Shown here: piece after piece, positions 1 through 8,239 of the stretch | How positions within the stretch are numbered: the stretch's first letter is position 1 | How the letters are laid out: each line of letters begins with the position of its first letter | Assembly (NCBI RefSeq): GCF_001975825.1 | Contig: NZ_MTKN01000006.1 | Location: forward strand, 62,001 to 126,000 | Length of the DNA stretch: 64,000 nt | Reading direction: 5' to 3' | Origin: [Flexibacter] sp. ATCC 35208 | Lineage (GTDB): Bacteria; Bacteroidota; Bacteroidia; Chitinophagales; Chitinophagaceae | Program-made: the position numbers and the translations under genes | The notes under the pieces: generated by a model | Databases searched by the model: none | The model's input: only the letters and a program-made list of their open reading frames with translations | What the model was told of the DNA's origin: nothing

Positions 1-2
1 AA

Positions 3-1889
3 CAAATGAAACAGGTTGCTACCTGTGAATTGGAATCAATGGGCCTGATATCCCCTGGCGCGGTGATCGATGGTACCGTTGCCCGAATAGAAAAAACATA
101 CCCAGCTTACTTTGGTACCTATGATCAATTTAATTCTATCAAAGAGTATGTAGATCAACATCAAAATTTATTTCTTGTCGGCAGAAATGGCATGCATAAA
201 TATAACAATGCCGATCATTCTATGTTGACAGCCATGACAGCGGTAGACAATATTATTGATGGAATTGTTACGAAGGCAAACATTTGGGCAATTAATACAG
301 AACAGGAGTATCACGAGGAAAAAGCCACTGCAGGTCAACAGACAGCTCAACCCGCACCAGATTCAACCCAAATAGAGCGGCCTTACTGGAAAGAGTGGCT
401 TCAGCAGCCCCGTTACAAAACATATGGTTGGCTTGCTATTGCGGCGGTATTGATTCAGTGGATTGTTTTTAAATATTTGTACCCCTATGCCAGCTTTATC
501 AATGGAGATTCTTATGCTTATCTGGAAACTGCTTACCATAATTTAACTATCAATACTTATCCAGTAGGGTATTCAATGTTCCTGCGATTGGTTAGCGTAT
601 TTACCAAATCAGATACTGCACTAGTTACAGTACAATATCTGATACAGCAGGCCAGTCTTGTAGGTTGGTTGTTCAGTGTTTTTTATTTCCTGCGGCTAGG
701 TAGAGCAGTTGAAATAATACTCTTGTGTTTTTGGGTATGCAATCCGGTATTTCTTTACCTGGCAAACTATGTATCGAGCGATAGCCTTTTTCTCACGCTT
801 AGCCTGGTTTGGTTTACGATACTGCTCTGGATCTTATTTCAGCCCACCAAACAACTATTGTTCTGGCATGGTATCGTCATCATACTGGCTTTTATGGTTC
901 GTTACAATGCCATGTGGTATCCAATAATAAGTGTGTGTGTAATATCGCTATCCCAACAATCCTTGATACGAAAGGCGGCAGGTATCATGTGGTCATTGGC
1001 ACTAATTGGACTTTTCGGGTTCTATACTGCTGCAGAATACCAACGGACTACGGGCATACGGCAATTCTCTCCGTTTTCTGGATGGCAGTTAGCTAATAAT
1101 GCGCTTTATGCTTATCGGTATGTGGATGGCACAGCTGTGAAAAAAGTACCTCCACGATTTCAGGAATTGGACAAAACAGTTAGAACCTATTTTGATACGA
1201 CAAGGGATACCGATAAATACCCACAGGAATTGTTAAAGGCTAGTACAGTATATATGTGGGATATCCGTTCTCCGCTACAAATTTATATGCTGAAGCAATT
1301 TCGTAAAGACCCATTAGCCAGTTCTTTGAAACGATGGGCGAAAGTAGGACCACTGTATAAAGAATATGGTTCTTATCTAATTCGCCAATATCCTGTCACA
1401 TTTATTCAAATGTATGTTTGGCCCAACTTCCTGAAATACTATGCACCACCAGTAGAATTTTTAGAACAATATAGCACGGGGAAAGATAGTGTAATGCCAA
1501 TAGCAAAAGCTTGGTTCGGATACAAAAGCCTTCGGATAAAAAGCCGCTTTAAAACAATGGAAGTACACGTATTGGATTTTTTCCCCGTTTTTACTGGAGC
1601 AATCAATATACTATTCGTGTTAAGTATTATTAGCTTTTTTATACTCGAAGGATATAAGCAAAAAAAGGTGTTGACAAAACTAGTGATTATAGCTGGTTCC
1701 TATTGGATGATGAATTTAGCTTTCAGTGTGTTTGCTTCACCGATCGCATTGCGGTTTCAATTGTTAAATATCATCATCGTACTGAGTTGTACTTCAGTAA
1801 TTATTGAATACATCGTAAAGTCCATGAGAACGATGAATATTTCTGTTTCAGAAATTAATGCAGAAGAAAATATTATTCTGATCCATTAA
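3..1889 (+). CDS. Flavoprotein C-terminus fused to membrane glycosyltransferase (5' partial)
   Basis: The reading frame is open to the window edge, so the true start lies upstream; the ATG at 6 falls inside a domain. Residues 1-105 (from that ATG) match the C-terminal end of UDP-galactopyranose-mutase-like FAD/NAD(P) oxidoreductases, including the segment FLVGRNGMHKYNNADHSM. After a Pro/Gln-rich linker (about 106-130) comes a polytopic membrane part with roughly 9-10 hydrophobic segments. Its first periplasmic loop has the acidic pair NGDSYAYLE, as expected of GT-C (ArnT/PMT-like) glycosyltransferases that use lipid-linked sugars. The inferred role is coupling of sugar-nucleotide or lipid-sugar modification to transfer at the inner membrane. 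It ends 18 bp before the MauE-like gene and probably shares its transcript. The donor and acceptor cannot be told. Confidence 0.8.
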   Translation, partial: QMKQVATCELESMGLISPGAVIDGTVARIEKTYPAYFGTYDQFNSIKEYVDQHQNLFLVGRNGMHKYNNADHSMLTAMTAVDNIIDGIVTKANIWAINTEQEYHEEKATAGQQTAQPAPDSTQIERPYWKEWLQQPRYKTYGWLAIAAVLIQWIVFKYLYPYASFINGDSYAYLETAYHNLTINTYPVGYSMFLRLVSVFTKSDTALVTVQYLIQQASLVGWLFSVFYFLRLGRAVEIILLCFWVCNPVFLYLANYVSSDSLFLTLSLVWFTILLWILFQPTKQLLFWHGIVIILAFMVRYNAMWYPIISVCVISLSQQSLIRKAAGIMWSLALIGLFGFYTAAEYQRTTGIRQFSPFSGWQLANNALYAYRYVDGTAVKKVPPRFQELDKTVRTYFDTTRDTDKYPQELLKASTVYMWDIRSPLQIYMLKQFRKDPLASSLKRWAKVGPLYKEYGSYLIRQYPVTFIQMYVWPNFLKYYAPPVEFLEQYSTGKDSVMPIAKAWFGYKSLRIKSRFKTMEVHVLDFFPVFTGAINILFVLSIISFFILEGYKQKKVLTKLVIIAGSYWMMNLAFSVFASPIALRFQLLNIIIVLSCTSVIIEYIVKSMRTMNISVSEINAEENIILIH

Positions 1890-1907
1890 CCCCTATAGTT
1901 ACAAATA

Positions 1908-2354
1908 ATGAAAAAAGATCAATATATAGAAATCGTTTCTTTGCTGTTTTCTGCTCTGTTTCTGTATTCAGGTATCGACAAGTTAACCGGATATTCAGTT
2001 TTCCGAGAACAAATAGGGTTGACCCCATTAATGTCTCCGATAGCCGGTGTGTTAGCCTGGCTGGTGCCGGTAGCAGAAGTAATTATAGGTTTGGGGCTAC
2101 TATTACCCTCTTCCCGTGTTCCTACATTAGGCATGGCACTAGGTGTGATGCTACTTTTTACAGGATATGTAATTTATCTATTGAATTATGATGACCAGTT
2201 GCCATGTAGCTGTGGTGGTTTGCTTGAATCGCTAAGTTGGACTGGTCATTTGATATTCAATGGCATTTGTATAACATTATCGACTACGGCATTACTGTGG
2301 CATTATAGAGATAGGCAAACCAAGTCGGAGGGAAAATCATTGTTTTATAACTAA
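1908..2354 (+). CDS. MauE/DoxX-family redox membrane protein
   Basis: A 148-aa protein with four hydrophobic helices (about 8-24, 42-66, 72-92, 112-130) in the MauE/DoxX arrangement. A cysteine motif CSCGG (Cys100, Cys102) lies in the loop before the last helix, as in the Bacteroidota MauE-like branch. MauE relatives are thought to pass reducing equivalents across the inner membrane to periplasmic thiol proteins. The next gene, 12 bp downstream, encodes a lipid-anchored thioredoxin-like protein, which supports a membrane-to-periplasm thiol relay. Starts at ATG. The family call is firm; the electron path is inferred. Confidence 0.85.
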   Translation: MKKDQYIEIVSLLFSALFLYSGIDKLTGYSVFREQIGLTPLMSPIAGVLAWLVPVAEVIIGLGLLLPSSRVPTLGMALGVMLLFTGYVIYLLNYDDQLPCSCGGLLESLSWTGHLIFNGICITLSTTALLWHYRDRQTKSEGKSLFYN

Positions 2355-2366
2355 CAACACATTGTT

Positions 2367-2864
2367 ATGAAAAAAATTATAATAGCTGAATTTATAATTC
2401 TACTCATTGCGTGTAATTCTCATCGGCAAGATGTCTTAGTTACTGGCCTAGAGGGTCAACCATTGCCAACATTTAGAATATTATCACATGACAGTACTTC
2501 GAGTTATTATACTACTGCCAATAGAAGGTCCGGCGCAACGATACTGTTTTATTATTCTCCAACCTGTCCATATTGCCGGGCGCAGATGAAGGATATGCTA
2601 CAGACAATGAATAGGATGGTGGGAGTTCAGGTCTATGCAATTACCTCAGCGCCATACAAAGCGATGAAACAATTTTACGAGCACTTCGAGTTAAAAAAAT
2701 TCTCTAATGTAATTGCTGGCGTTGATACCGGTTTATCTGTGTCGAAATATTATAAAATCAAAAGCGTTCCATACACAATAGTATATGGGAAAAATGGAAA
2801 GCTCAAACATGTTTACAGCGGGCAAATTTATAGTAGCCAGTTGATAGCTGTTGTAGGAAGATAA
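2367..2864 (+). CDS. Thioredoxin-like lipoprotein (TlpA/redoxin type)
   Basis: A 165-aa protein with a lipoprotein signal peptide ending in a lipobox at Cys16 (LLIAC), then a redoxin/thioredoxin fold with active site CPYC (Cys67, Cys70). The cis-Pro region is visible near the end (SVPYTIV). It follows the MauE-like gene by 12 bp. It is expected to sit on the periplasmic side of a membrane and reduce or shuffle disulfides, with electrons possibly supplied by the MauE-like protein. Likely clients are the two small cysteine-containing secreted proteins encoded directly downstream; that link rests on gene order only. Confidence 0.85.
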   Translation: MKKIIIAEFIILLIACNSHRQDVLVTGLEGQPLPTFRILSHDSTSSYYTTANRRSGATILFYYSPTCPYCRAQMKDMLQTMNRMVGVQVYAITSAPYKAMKQFYEHFELKKFSNVIAGVDTGLSVSKYYKIKSVPYTIVYGKNGKLKHVYSGQIYSSQLIAVVGR

Positions 2865-3012
2865 TTTTGGATCATATTACCTGAAGGTAGTTCCTATGGA
2901 TAAAAAATTGGCAAGAGGAATTCAGATTTTACGCATAATTTATAATTAAGGCAGATATCCACCGCCATTCAACAAAGCATTAAACCATTTTTAGTCAATA
3001 AATTTTATTACA

Positions 3013-3273
3013 ATGATTTATCAGAGAAGAGCCCGCACTTTGCTGGGCATATTGGCAGTGTTCACCTTCTTGGGAAGTATTTTCGCATTTAAGGCCCAAA
3101 AGGTAGCCCGAAATGGAAAGCTATATTGTACTAATGTACCTGGTCCTTGCCCTAACCATACTACTTTGACTCCTACAACTCTAGGGGGCTTTTTATCTTA
3201 CTGTACTACAACTAACTCTGGTCCAGGATATAGTTGTCCGAATTTGATACGAGTAATCGAGGATGCAAATTAA
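3013..3273 (+). CDS. Small secreted cysteine-containing protein, copy 1 (DUF6520-like)
   Basis: An 86-aa protein with a short basic N-terminus, one hydrophobic segment (about 9-26) that reads as a signal peptide, and a Thr/Pro-rich mature part with four cysteines in two pairs (YCTNVPGPCP, then YCTTT...SCPN). It is clearly a sister of the protein at 3590-3835: the first ~45 residues align almost position for position. The layout resembles the short exported DUF6520-type proteins common in Bacteroidota, but the assignment is tentative. The neighbouring thiol-redox genes suggest its disulfides matter. No enzymatic motif is visible. Confidence 0.7.
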   Translation: MIYQRRARTLLGILAVFTFLGSIFAFKAQKVARNGKLYCTNVPGPCPNHTTLTPTTLGGFLSYCTTTNSGPGYSCPNLIRVIEDAN

Positions 3274-3589
3274 CAATGTCCATCTGCGAAATATTCATAA
3301 ATGCTGAATAATATCCCTATTTGTATAAAATATTGATAAGTGTTAAAGAATTGGAAACTCAAATTTCCACAACACTTACTGAAGCTACTATACAAATCCA
3401 GTTGATCTTTTTAATAATCAATATTTTTTGCGCAAATTCTGAGCAGTCGTAGCTAAACTGTTCAGGTAAACCTGAAAGGTTATGACATAATCGTATTCCA
3501 ATTATACATGGCCTGGAAGGAAAACGGGAGCCGCCGAATACCCGTTATCCATAGTAGGCAATAAACTTTAATTATTAAATAGAATTACG
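3274..3589. other. Non-coding gap between the two sister mini-protein genes
   Basis: No convincing reading frame. It contains a tight inverted repeat TTCAGGT-AA-ACCTGAA at 3461-3476. The gap is AT-rich with runs of A/T near 3400-3430. A separate promoter for the second copy could lie here but no clean TAnnTTTG element was found. Confidence 0.5.
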
Positions 3590-3835
3590 ATGAATTATCA
3601 AAAAAAGGCCCGTACAGTATTAGGGGCATTGGTGGTGTTAACTTTAGTGGGAAGTACTTTTGCTTTTCAGGCGCAGAAGGCAACACGCTCTGGGAAACTT
3701 CATTGTACCGATGAGCCAGGGGCATGTCCCGATACATATCAATTAAAAACTACAAACATCCCAGGGGTTCCGTCTTACTGCACAACTACTGGAACAAATT
3801 GTACGACTACGATTCTTGTAACATTTGATCAATAG
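3590..3835 (+). CDS. Small secreted cysteine-containing protein, copy 2 (DUF6520-like)
   Basis: An 81-aa paralogue of the 3013-3273 product. The signal-peptide region (YQKKARTVLGALVVLTLVG) and the following AFQAQKATRSGKLHCT stretch mirror copy 1, and the Cys-x(n)-Cys pairs are kept (HCTDEPGACPD, YCTTTGTNC). The mature parts have diverged more than the leaders. Tandem duplication with a conserved leader and variable mature part is also seen in exported peptide families, but no peptidase/ABC exporter or maturation enzyme is next to it. It is the last gene before the terminator at 3858. Confidence 0.7.
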   Translation: MNYQKKARTVLGALVVLTLVGSTFAFQAQKATRSGKLHCTDEPGACPDTYQLKTTNIPGVPSYCTTTGTNCTTTILVTFDQ

Positions 3836-3857
3836 TTAACGTATCATTTGTTGTGAT

Positions 3858-3886
3858 AAAAGGGGCGTGCTTACCGCGCTCCTTTT
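3858..3886. terminator. Bidirectional intrinsic terminator
   Basis: A stem of 12 pairs (AAAAGGGGCGTG / CGCGCTCCTTTT, two of them G-T) with a 5-nt loop lies between convergent genes. T-tracts follow on both strands because the stem ends in A4/T4. It closes the + strand unit ending at 3835 and the - strand unit ending at 3894. Confidence 0.85.
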
Positions 3887-3893
3887 AGTGTTT

Positions 3894-6539
3894 TTAACCC
3901 TCAAAATTGTATCCTAGGTAAGTGCCTTTCTTTTTCGCAGGAATGCCTTTTTTTATCCAAGAAGGGCAGGGTTTCGATTTTAAATAATAATCAAAGAATT
4001 GTGTTATTCGCAAAGTTAAGTCCACTTTATTTTCTGGTTTGGATAACGTATGATCCTCATCGTCATATTGCAACATCCAAACTTCTTTTTTAAGTCTTCT
4101 TAAGGCCGTGAAAAATTCAACTCCTTGTTCAAAATTCACTCTACCGTCCATTTTATTATTCATAAGTAATAAAGGTGTGGTTACTTCATTTGCAGAAAAA
4201 ATCGGTGAATTTTTTATAAATAAATCAGAGCGTTCCCACAAAGAAAACCCGATTCGGTTTTGCGACGTTTCCATTTGGAATTGATGGCTTTTTCCAAAAC
4301 CATTAATTCCATCAAGGCTACCATAATAACTTATGCAATCGGAGATGCCGCTTAATGAAACTGCGGCAGAAAAGCAATTAGAGTGTGTTACTATGTAATT
4401 CGTTTCATAGCCTCCAAAACTATGGCCTTGAATACCAATTTTTGAAGAATCTATCCAAGAATACTTATACAAAAAATTAGCAGCTCCAACTATAGCATTT
4501 TTAGCACTCTCTCCTGTAGCTCCAACTGTGTAATGGATGTCTGGAGTAAAGACTATATATCCCTGGCTAACAAACCAAGGAATATTAAATTGCCCATCCA
4601 TTGTCTCTGGTTTTAAATATTGGTTTAATCTATCCGATAATTGTTCATAGTAATTAATTATTGCCGGATACTTTTTTGTGCTATCGAAATTTTCAGGAGT
4701 GTATATGATTCCCTGAGAAATTGTATTGTCAAGCATTGGAAATGATATCAATCTAGTACTTAGCCAGTTATAGTTTCTCTCTGGATATATATATGAGAGC
4801 TGTTTGAAATGTTTGAAATCTTTGGTTGTGAAATAGTTTTTATTATTTCTAGCATCTTCCCTTGCGATCAAATATATATCCTTATCGCTTGATTTTATTG
4901 GTGATTCACCAGCGGAAAAAGAAGCAGGGAAAGGGTATGTTAAATCGTAAATATATGGACCCATTGTTAATAATTGAGGATTTCTATTACCTTTAAGTGA
5001 AAGAAAATAAAACCCATTATCCTTACTTATCTTATTAAATGCGCGTATCAAAACATTTTCATCACCTTTAAGAATTTGCCCATCCTCATTATTGGTGAAT
5101 CTTAATATTACTTGATTTGCCCGTCCGTAGCCACTTGTGATATTTACTGGTGCTAGTTTATTAAGAAGATCTACTTTCCAAATGTCAAATTTATCATAAA
5201 TTAAGACTGCATTTTCTGTAGGCAACCAACCTGCAATTGAGAGGCCACGAGGTTTAATTTTTTGGGGCCTATCAAAGTCGAAATCTTCGGAATATAGAGG
5301 GATTTGTTTAGTAAGGTTAAAAACCTTACCTGTTGTTAGTTCAAAACTAAATTCATCACTGCCTAAACTATCAGTTCCGAGAATAAGATGACTATCTGGC
5401 GATACTTTTTCAGGGATAATAGGTATTTCTTTGCGTTTACCGCTTTTTAAACTTACTAGAAAATAATGATTTTTAGCTGATTCATTCCAATATGCCTCGG
5501 TAAAATCCCCATTATTGTGAGTTACTAATACGAATTCACTCAACCGGTCATCAAACCTAATTTCTTCGTCTTCCCAGTTTAAGCGTAAAATTTTTTTATT
5601 TAAAAGATTTACTACTGCCCAGTATTTTTTGCTATTAAGTTCCGTTAGTTGTTGAGATTGTAATTTAGCATCTTGCCAATTCCATATATCTACCTTAACA
5701 TGATTATCAGCTATGGACAAAGGCTTTTCCTTTATGGGGAAAAATAAATATTCTTCGTTCTTACTAAAGAAAAATGGATAACCAGGTTCAATTGTCAGTG
5801 AATCACCTAACTCCGGTATTTGATCAGTGACAATGGGAGCAACTGGAGCCGCTCCATATTTATAATACCATATTTTATTCCCTGCAGGTTGATTTTCAAT
5901 AAATGCTGCTTGGCATCCGCTTGTATCTATTGTTATTTTATTTAAAGCATTTCCTTCCCATATTTGACGCTCTATTCCTGTTTGTAAATCAAACCAAAAA
6001 AGCATATGATTTTTTACGCCCTCTTTATATAACACAATGGATTTATTATTGAAGGACTGTACATAGCTCGTCACATTTTCAATTAATTGTTTTTTAAAGT
6101 TCTTTAGATTCATTATTACCATGCATTTTTCTGGAGTTTTTGTTTGATAAAGAATATATTCTTGTTCCTTTATGGTAAATAATTTGAAGTCGTTTACATT
6201 ACTAATACTAGAAGTGTCGACAAATCCCAATCTCATTAAGCAAAGATTATTGGATTGATTTATAAATATTGCCAAATGGGAATCTTTACTAAAACACAAA
6301 TCTTTTGCGTCAATGATTTTTCGTTTCCAACTACCAATGTTAGATTGTATTACTAATGTTTTTTTGCCTGTAGGCTGATTTTCTATGAAATAGGCAGCAT
6401 ATTCTCCGTTATCACTAATTATAGCGTTGCTTACAGCTGGCCAGTTGTTCAGATCTTCTATTTGAAAAGATCGTTTTTGAGCCATAGAGGTTTTATACGT
6501 AAGACCAATAATAGCAAAAAGAAAAATAATGTATTTCAT
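3894..6539 (-). CDS. Secreted S9 (prolyl oligopeptidase family) peptidase
   Basis: I place the start at 6539 because it begins a clean signal peptide (MKYIIFLFAIIGLTY...SMAQ); an in-frame ATG 10 codons upstream would add a charged tail. The protein is 881 aa: an N-terminal beta-propeller-like region (about 30-600) and a C-terminal alpha/beta hydrolase domain. The triad is readable: nucleophile Ser707 in GHSFGG, Asp798 in NKMDGRV, His830 in DEDHTL. It should cleave peptides in the periplasm or at the cell surface. It is the last gene of the sigma/FecR/SusC/SusD/thioredoxin series, fitting breakdown of a peptide or peptide-like substrate imported by SusCD. The exact specificity (DPP or acyl-aminoacyl type) cannot be read. 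Confidence 0.9.
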   Translation of the reverse strand: MKYIIFLFAIIGLTYKTSMAQKRSFQIEDLNNWPAVSNAIISDNGEYAAYFIENQPTGKKTLVIQSNIGSWKRKIIDAKDLCFSKDSHLAIFINQSNNLCLMRLGFVDTSSISNVNDFKLFTIKEQEYILYQTKTPEKCMVIMNLKNFKKQLIENVTSYVQSFNNKSIVLYKEGVKNHMLFWFDLQTGIERQIWEGNALNKITIDTSGCQAAFIENQPAGNKIWYYKYGAAPVAPIVTDQIPELGDSLTIEPGYPFFFSKNEEYLFFPIKEKPLSIADNHVKVDIWNWQDAKLQSQQLTELNSKKYWAVVNLLNKKILRLNWEDEEIRFDDRLSEFVLVTHNNGDFTEAYWNESAKNHYFLVSLKSGKRKEIPIIPEKVSPDSHLILGTDSLGSDEFSFELTTGKVFNLTKQIPLYSEDFDFDRPQKIKPRGLSIAGWLPTENAVLIYDKFDIWKVDLLNKLAPVNITSGYGRANQVILRFTNNEDGQILKGDENVLIRAFNKISKDNGFYFLSLKGNRNPQLLTMGPYIYDLTYPFPASFSAGESPIKSSDKDIYLIAREDARNNKNYFTTKDFKHFKQLSYIYPERNYNWLSTRLISFPMLDNTISQGIIYTPENFDSTKKYPAIINYYEQLSDRLNQYLKPETMDGQFNIPWFVSQGYIVFTPDIHYTVGATGESAKNAIVGAANFLYKYSWIDSSKIGIQGHSFGGYETNYIVTHSNCFSAAVSLSGISDCISYYGSLDGINGFGKSHQFQMETSQNRIGFSLWERSDLFIKNSPIFSANEVTTPLLLMNNKMDGRVNFEQGVEFFTALRRLKKEVWMLQYDDEDHTLSKPENKVDLTLRITQFFDYYLKSKPCPSWIKKGIPAKKKGTYLGYNFEG

Positions 6540-6630
6540 AATATGTTTTTCCAAAACTTTAAACTTCAATAATTAATAGGTTATTGTCGATAATAAGTAA
6601 AATATAACGAAGATGATTATGCTATTATAA

Positions 6631-7938
6631 TTATTCATATTGGGGCCACGTGGGAATGCCTTCCTTCATTTTTTCAAGTGCGTCTAATAAATCTTTTTCT
6701 TTTGGGTCCATTACAACTGCCTTTTCTTCTAACTCAAGGGCATCTGATGCACGGCCTAGCTTGTATAAAAGGTTGGCTTTGGTATCCAGATATTGCGGAG
6801 AAGGATTTTCAAGCGCAATAGCTTGATCAATCCAATTGACTGCTTCTTTTAATACGTTAGAATCGCGGCAATTTAAAAATGCATCCCAAGCTGGCATATT
6901 ATACTCCATAAAGACATTCAATCCTTCTACTTTGGGGGGGATTTTTTTGAGTTTTTCAGTCCTATAATTTCCATAGGTAAACCAATCATTTATAGCGCGG
7001 TAGTAATCTATTTGTCCATTTAATATAAGCTGGTCTACATCTAACATGGGATATTTTTGTGTTATTGCTTCCCTAATATTTAGCCAATCGGGGTTTTGGG
7101 TAGTTGGCTTCCCTGCGTTCCATAATTTACTTGTAATTTCTTCTTTTGTAATAACAAATGAAATCATAAGATTTGCCCATCCTTTAAAGTTAATTATGCT
7201 ATCCAACTTTTCTGGATGGTTAAGACAAAACTTAATAATTCTATCAGTAGAGGCTATTTGAGTACTGAACCGTTGAAAGAAATATAGATTTTCCTCTGTT
7301 AAGATTAATTCATTATTAATCTGGTCCAGATAGTTTTCTTTGTAGTTTTTTGCAATTTGGGCTGCCAATTGTTTATTCCCATTTTTATTGGTTGTAATAG
7401 CTAGCATTCCCATTTTGGAATGATTAACCATTCCCTTTTTGTATTTTTCAGCTAGTAATACATTCTGCTTTGATGAGTCAATCGCGTCATTTAAGATTTG
7501 TATGAAAGCACTTGGCGAGAAGTATCCGATTTCCTTATGCAATAATTCGCCGTTAGGAGAAAAGAAAAGAAACGTTGGGTAGGCTGAAATTTTATAATTT
7601 TTACTTATTTTATCTATGTCCGCATGCCATTTTCTTACCTGTTCATTATCTCCTAAAGTCGAGTCCATTTGAACTTTTACAGAGATAAAGTTACTATTGG
7701 TTTTATTACCCACCAATTCATCTGTATAAACATTTTTATCCATTGCTTTACAAGGGCCGCACCAGGTTGCAAAGCAGTCAAGGAAAATGTATTTATGCTC
7801 AGCTTTTGCTTTTCTTTGGATTTCCTGCCATGTTAATGCAGTCTCAAACAAAATCCCCTTTTTGTTTATTTCCTGAGCAGATAGTAGTGTGAAACTGTGA
7901 CAGCATAGTATAAATAATAATGCTAGTTTATTTTTCAT
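6631..7938 (-). CDS. Secreted thioredoxin-fold protein with C-terminal TPR
   Basis: A 435-aa protein with a signal peptide (about 1-21, ending LLSAQ), a thioredoxin domain (about 25-160) with active site WCGPCK (Cys60, Cys63), a helical middle region, and a TPR-like repeat near 385-420 (AEL-type helices LDTKANLLYKLGRASDALEL). It lies 91 bp upstream of the S9 peptidase on the same strand and is most likely co-transcribed. Thioredoxin-fold proteins are frequent partners of SusCD loci in Bacteroidota, where they probably keep exported proteins or a disulfide-rich substrate reduced. A dedicated electron donor is not visible at this locus. Confidence 0.85.
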   Translation of the reverse strand: MKNKLALLFILCCHSFTLLSAQEINKKGILFETALTWQEIQRKAKAEHKYIFLDCFATWCGPCKAMDKNVYTDELVGNKTNSNFISVKVQMDSTLGDNEQVRKWHADIDKISKNYKISAYPTFLFFSPNGELLHKEIGYFSPSAFIQILNDAIDSSKQNVLLAEKYKKGMVNHSKMGMLAITTNKNGNKQLAAQIAKNYKENYLDQINNELILTEENLYFFQRFSTQIASTDRIIKFCLNHPEKLDSIINFKGWANLMISFVITKEEITSKLWNAGKPTTQNPDWLNIREAITQKYPMLDVDQLILNGQIDYYRAINDWFTYGNYRTEKLKKIPPKVEGLNVFMEYNMPAWDAFLNCRDSNVLKEAVNWIDQAIALENPSPQYLDTKANLLYKLGRASDALELEEKAVVMDPKEKDLLDALEKMKEGIPTWPQYE

Positions 7939-8239
7939 TTATTATATTAGTTTAATATTTTATAATGTATACTATTTAAATTTTTAGCCCACTTCTATGC
8001 ATTGTTTTATTTTCTAAGAAATTGTCAGTTTAAATTTTATCCTATGTAAAAAAAAACTTACAAAACATGATGATAGGATCTTTATCCATTACACTTTATA
8101 CTCTCCATACAAGCGCAATTTTCCAAATAAAGTATGGTTGAGATTACTAAAAAAATTGACAACTGCCTTTTTGTGAATCAATGGTTTTACCGATGATAAA
8201 AAGAGAGATATTCAATTATATCCCAACGAATCGAAAGGA
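7939..8239. other. Intergenic gap between SusD and thioredoxin genes
   Basis: No gene is seen in these ~300 AT-rich bases. Read on the - strand they hold a run of nine T (8047-8055) that could end part of the SusD transcript, and enough A/T for a secondary promoter, but no clean hairpin or TAnnTTTG element was identified. Confidence 0.4.
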
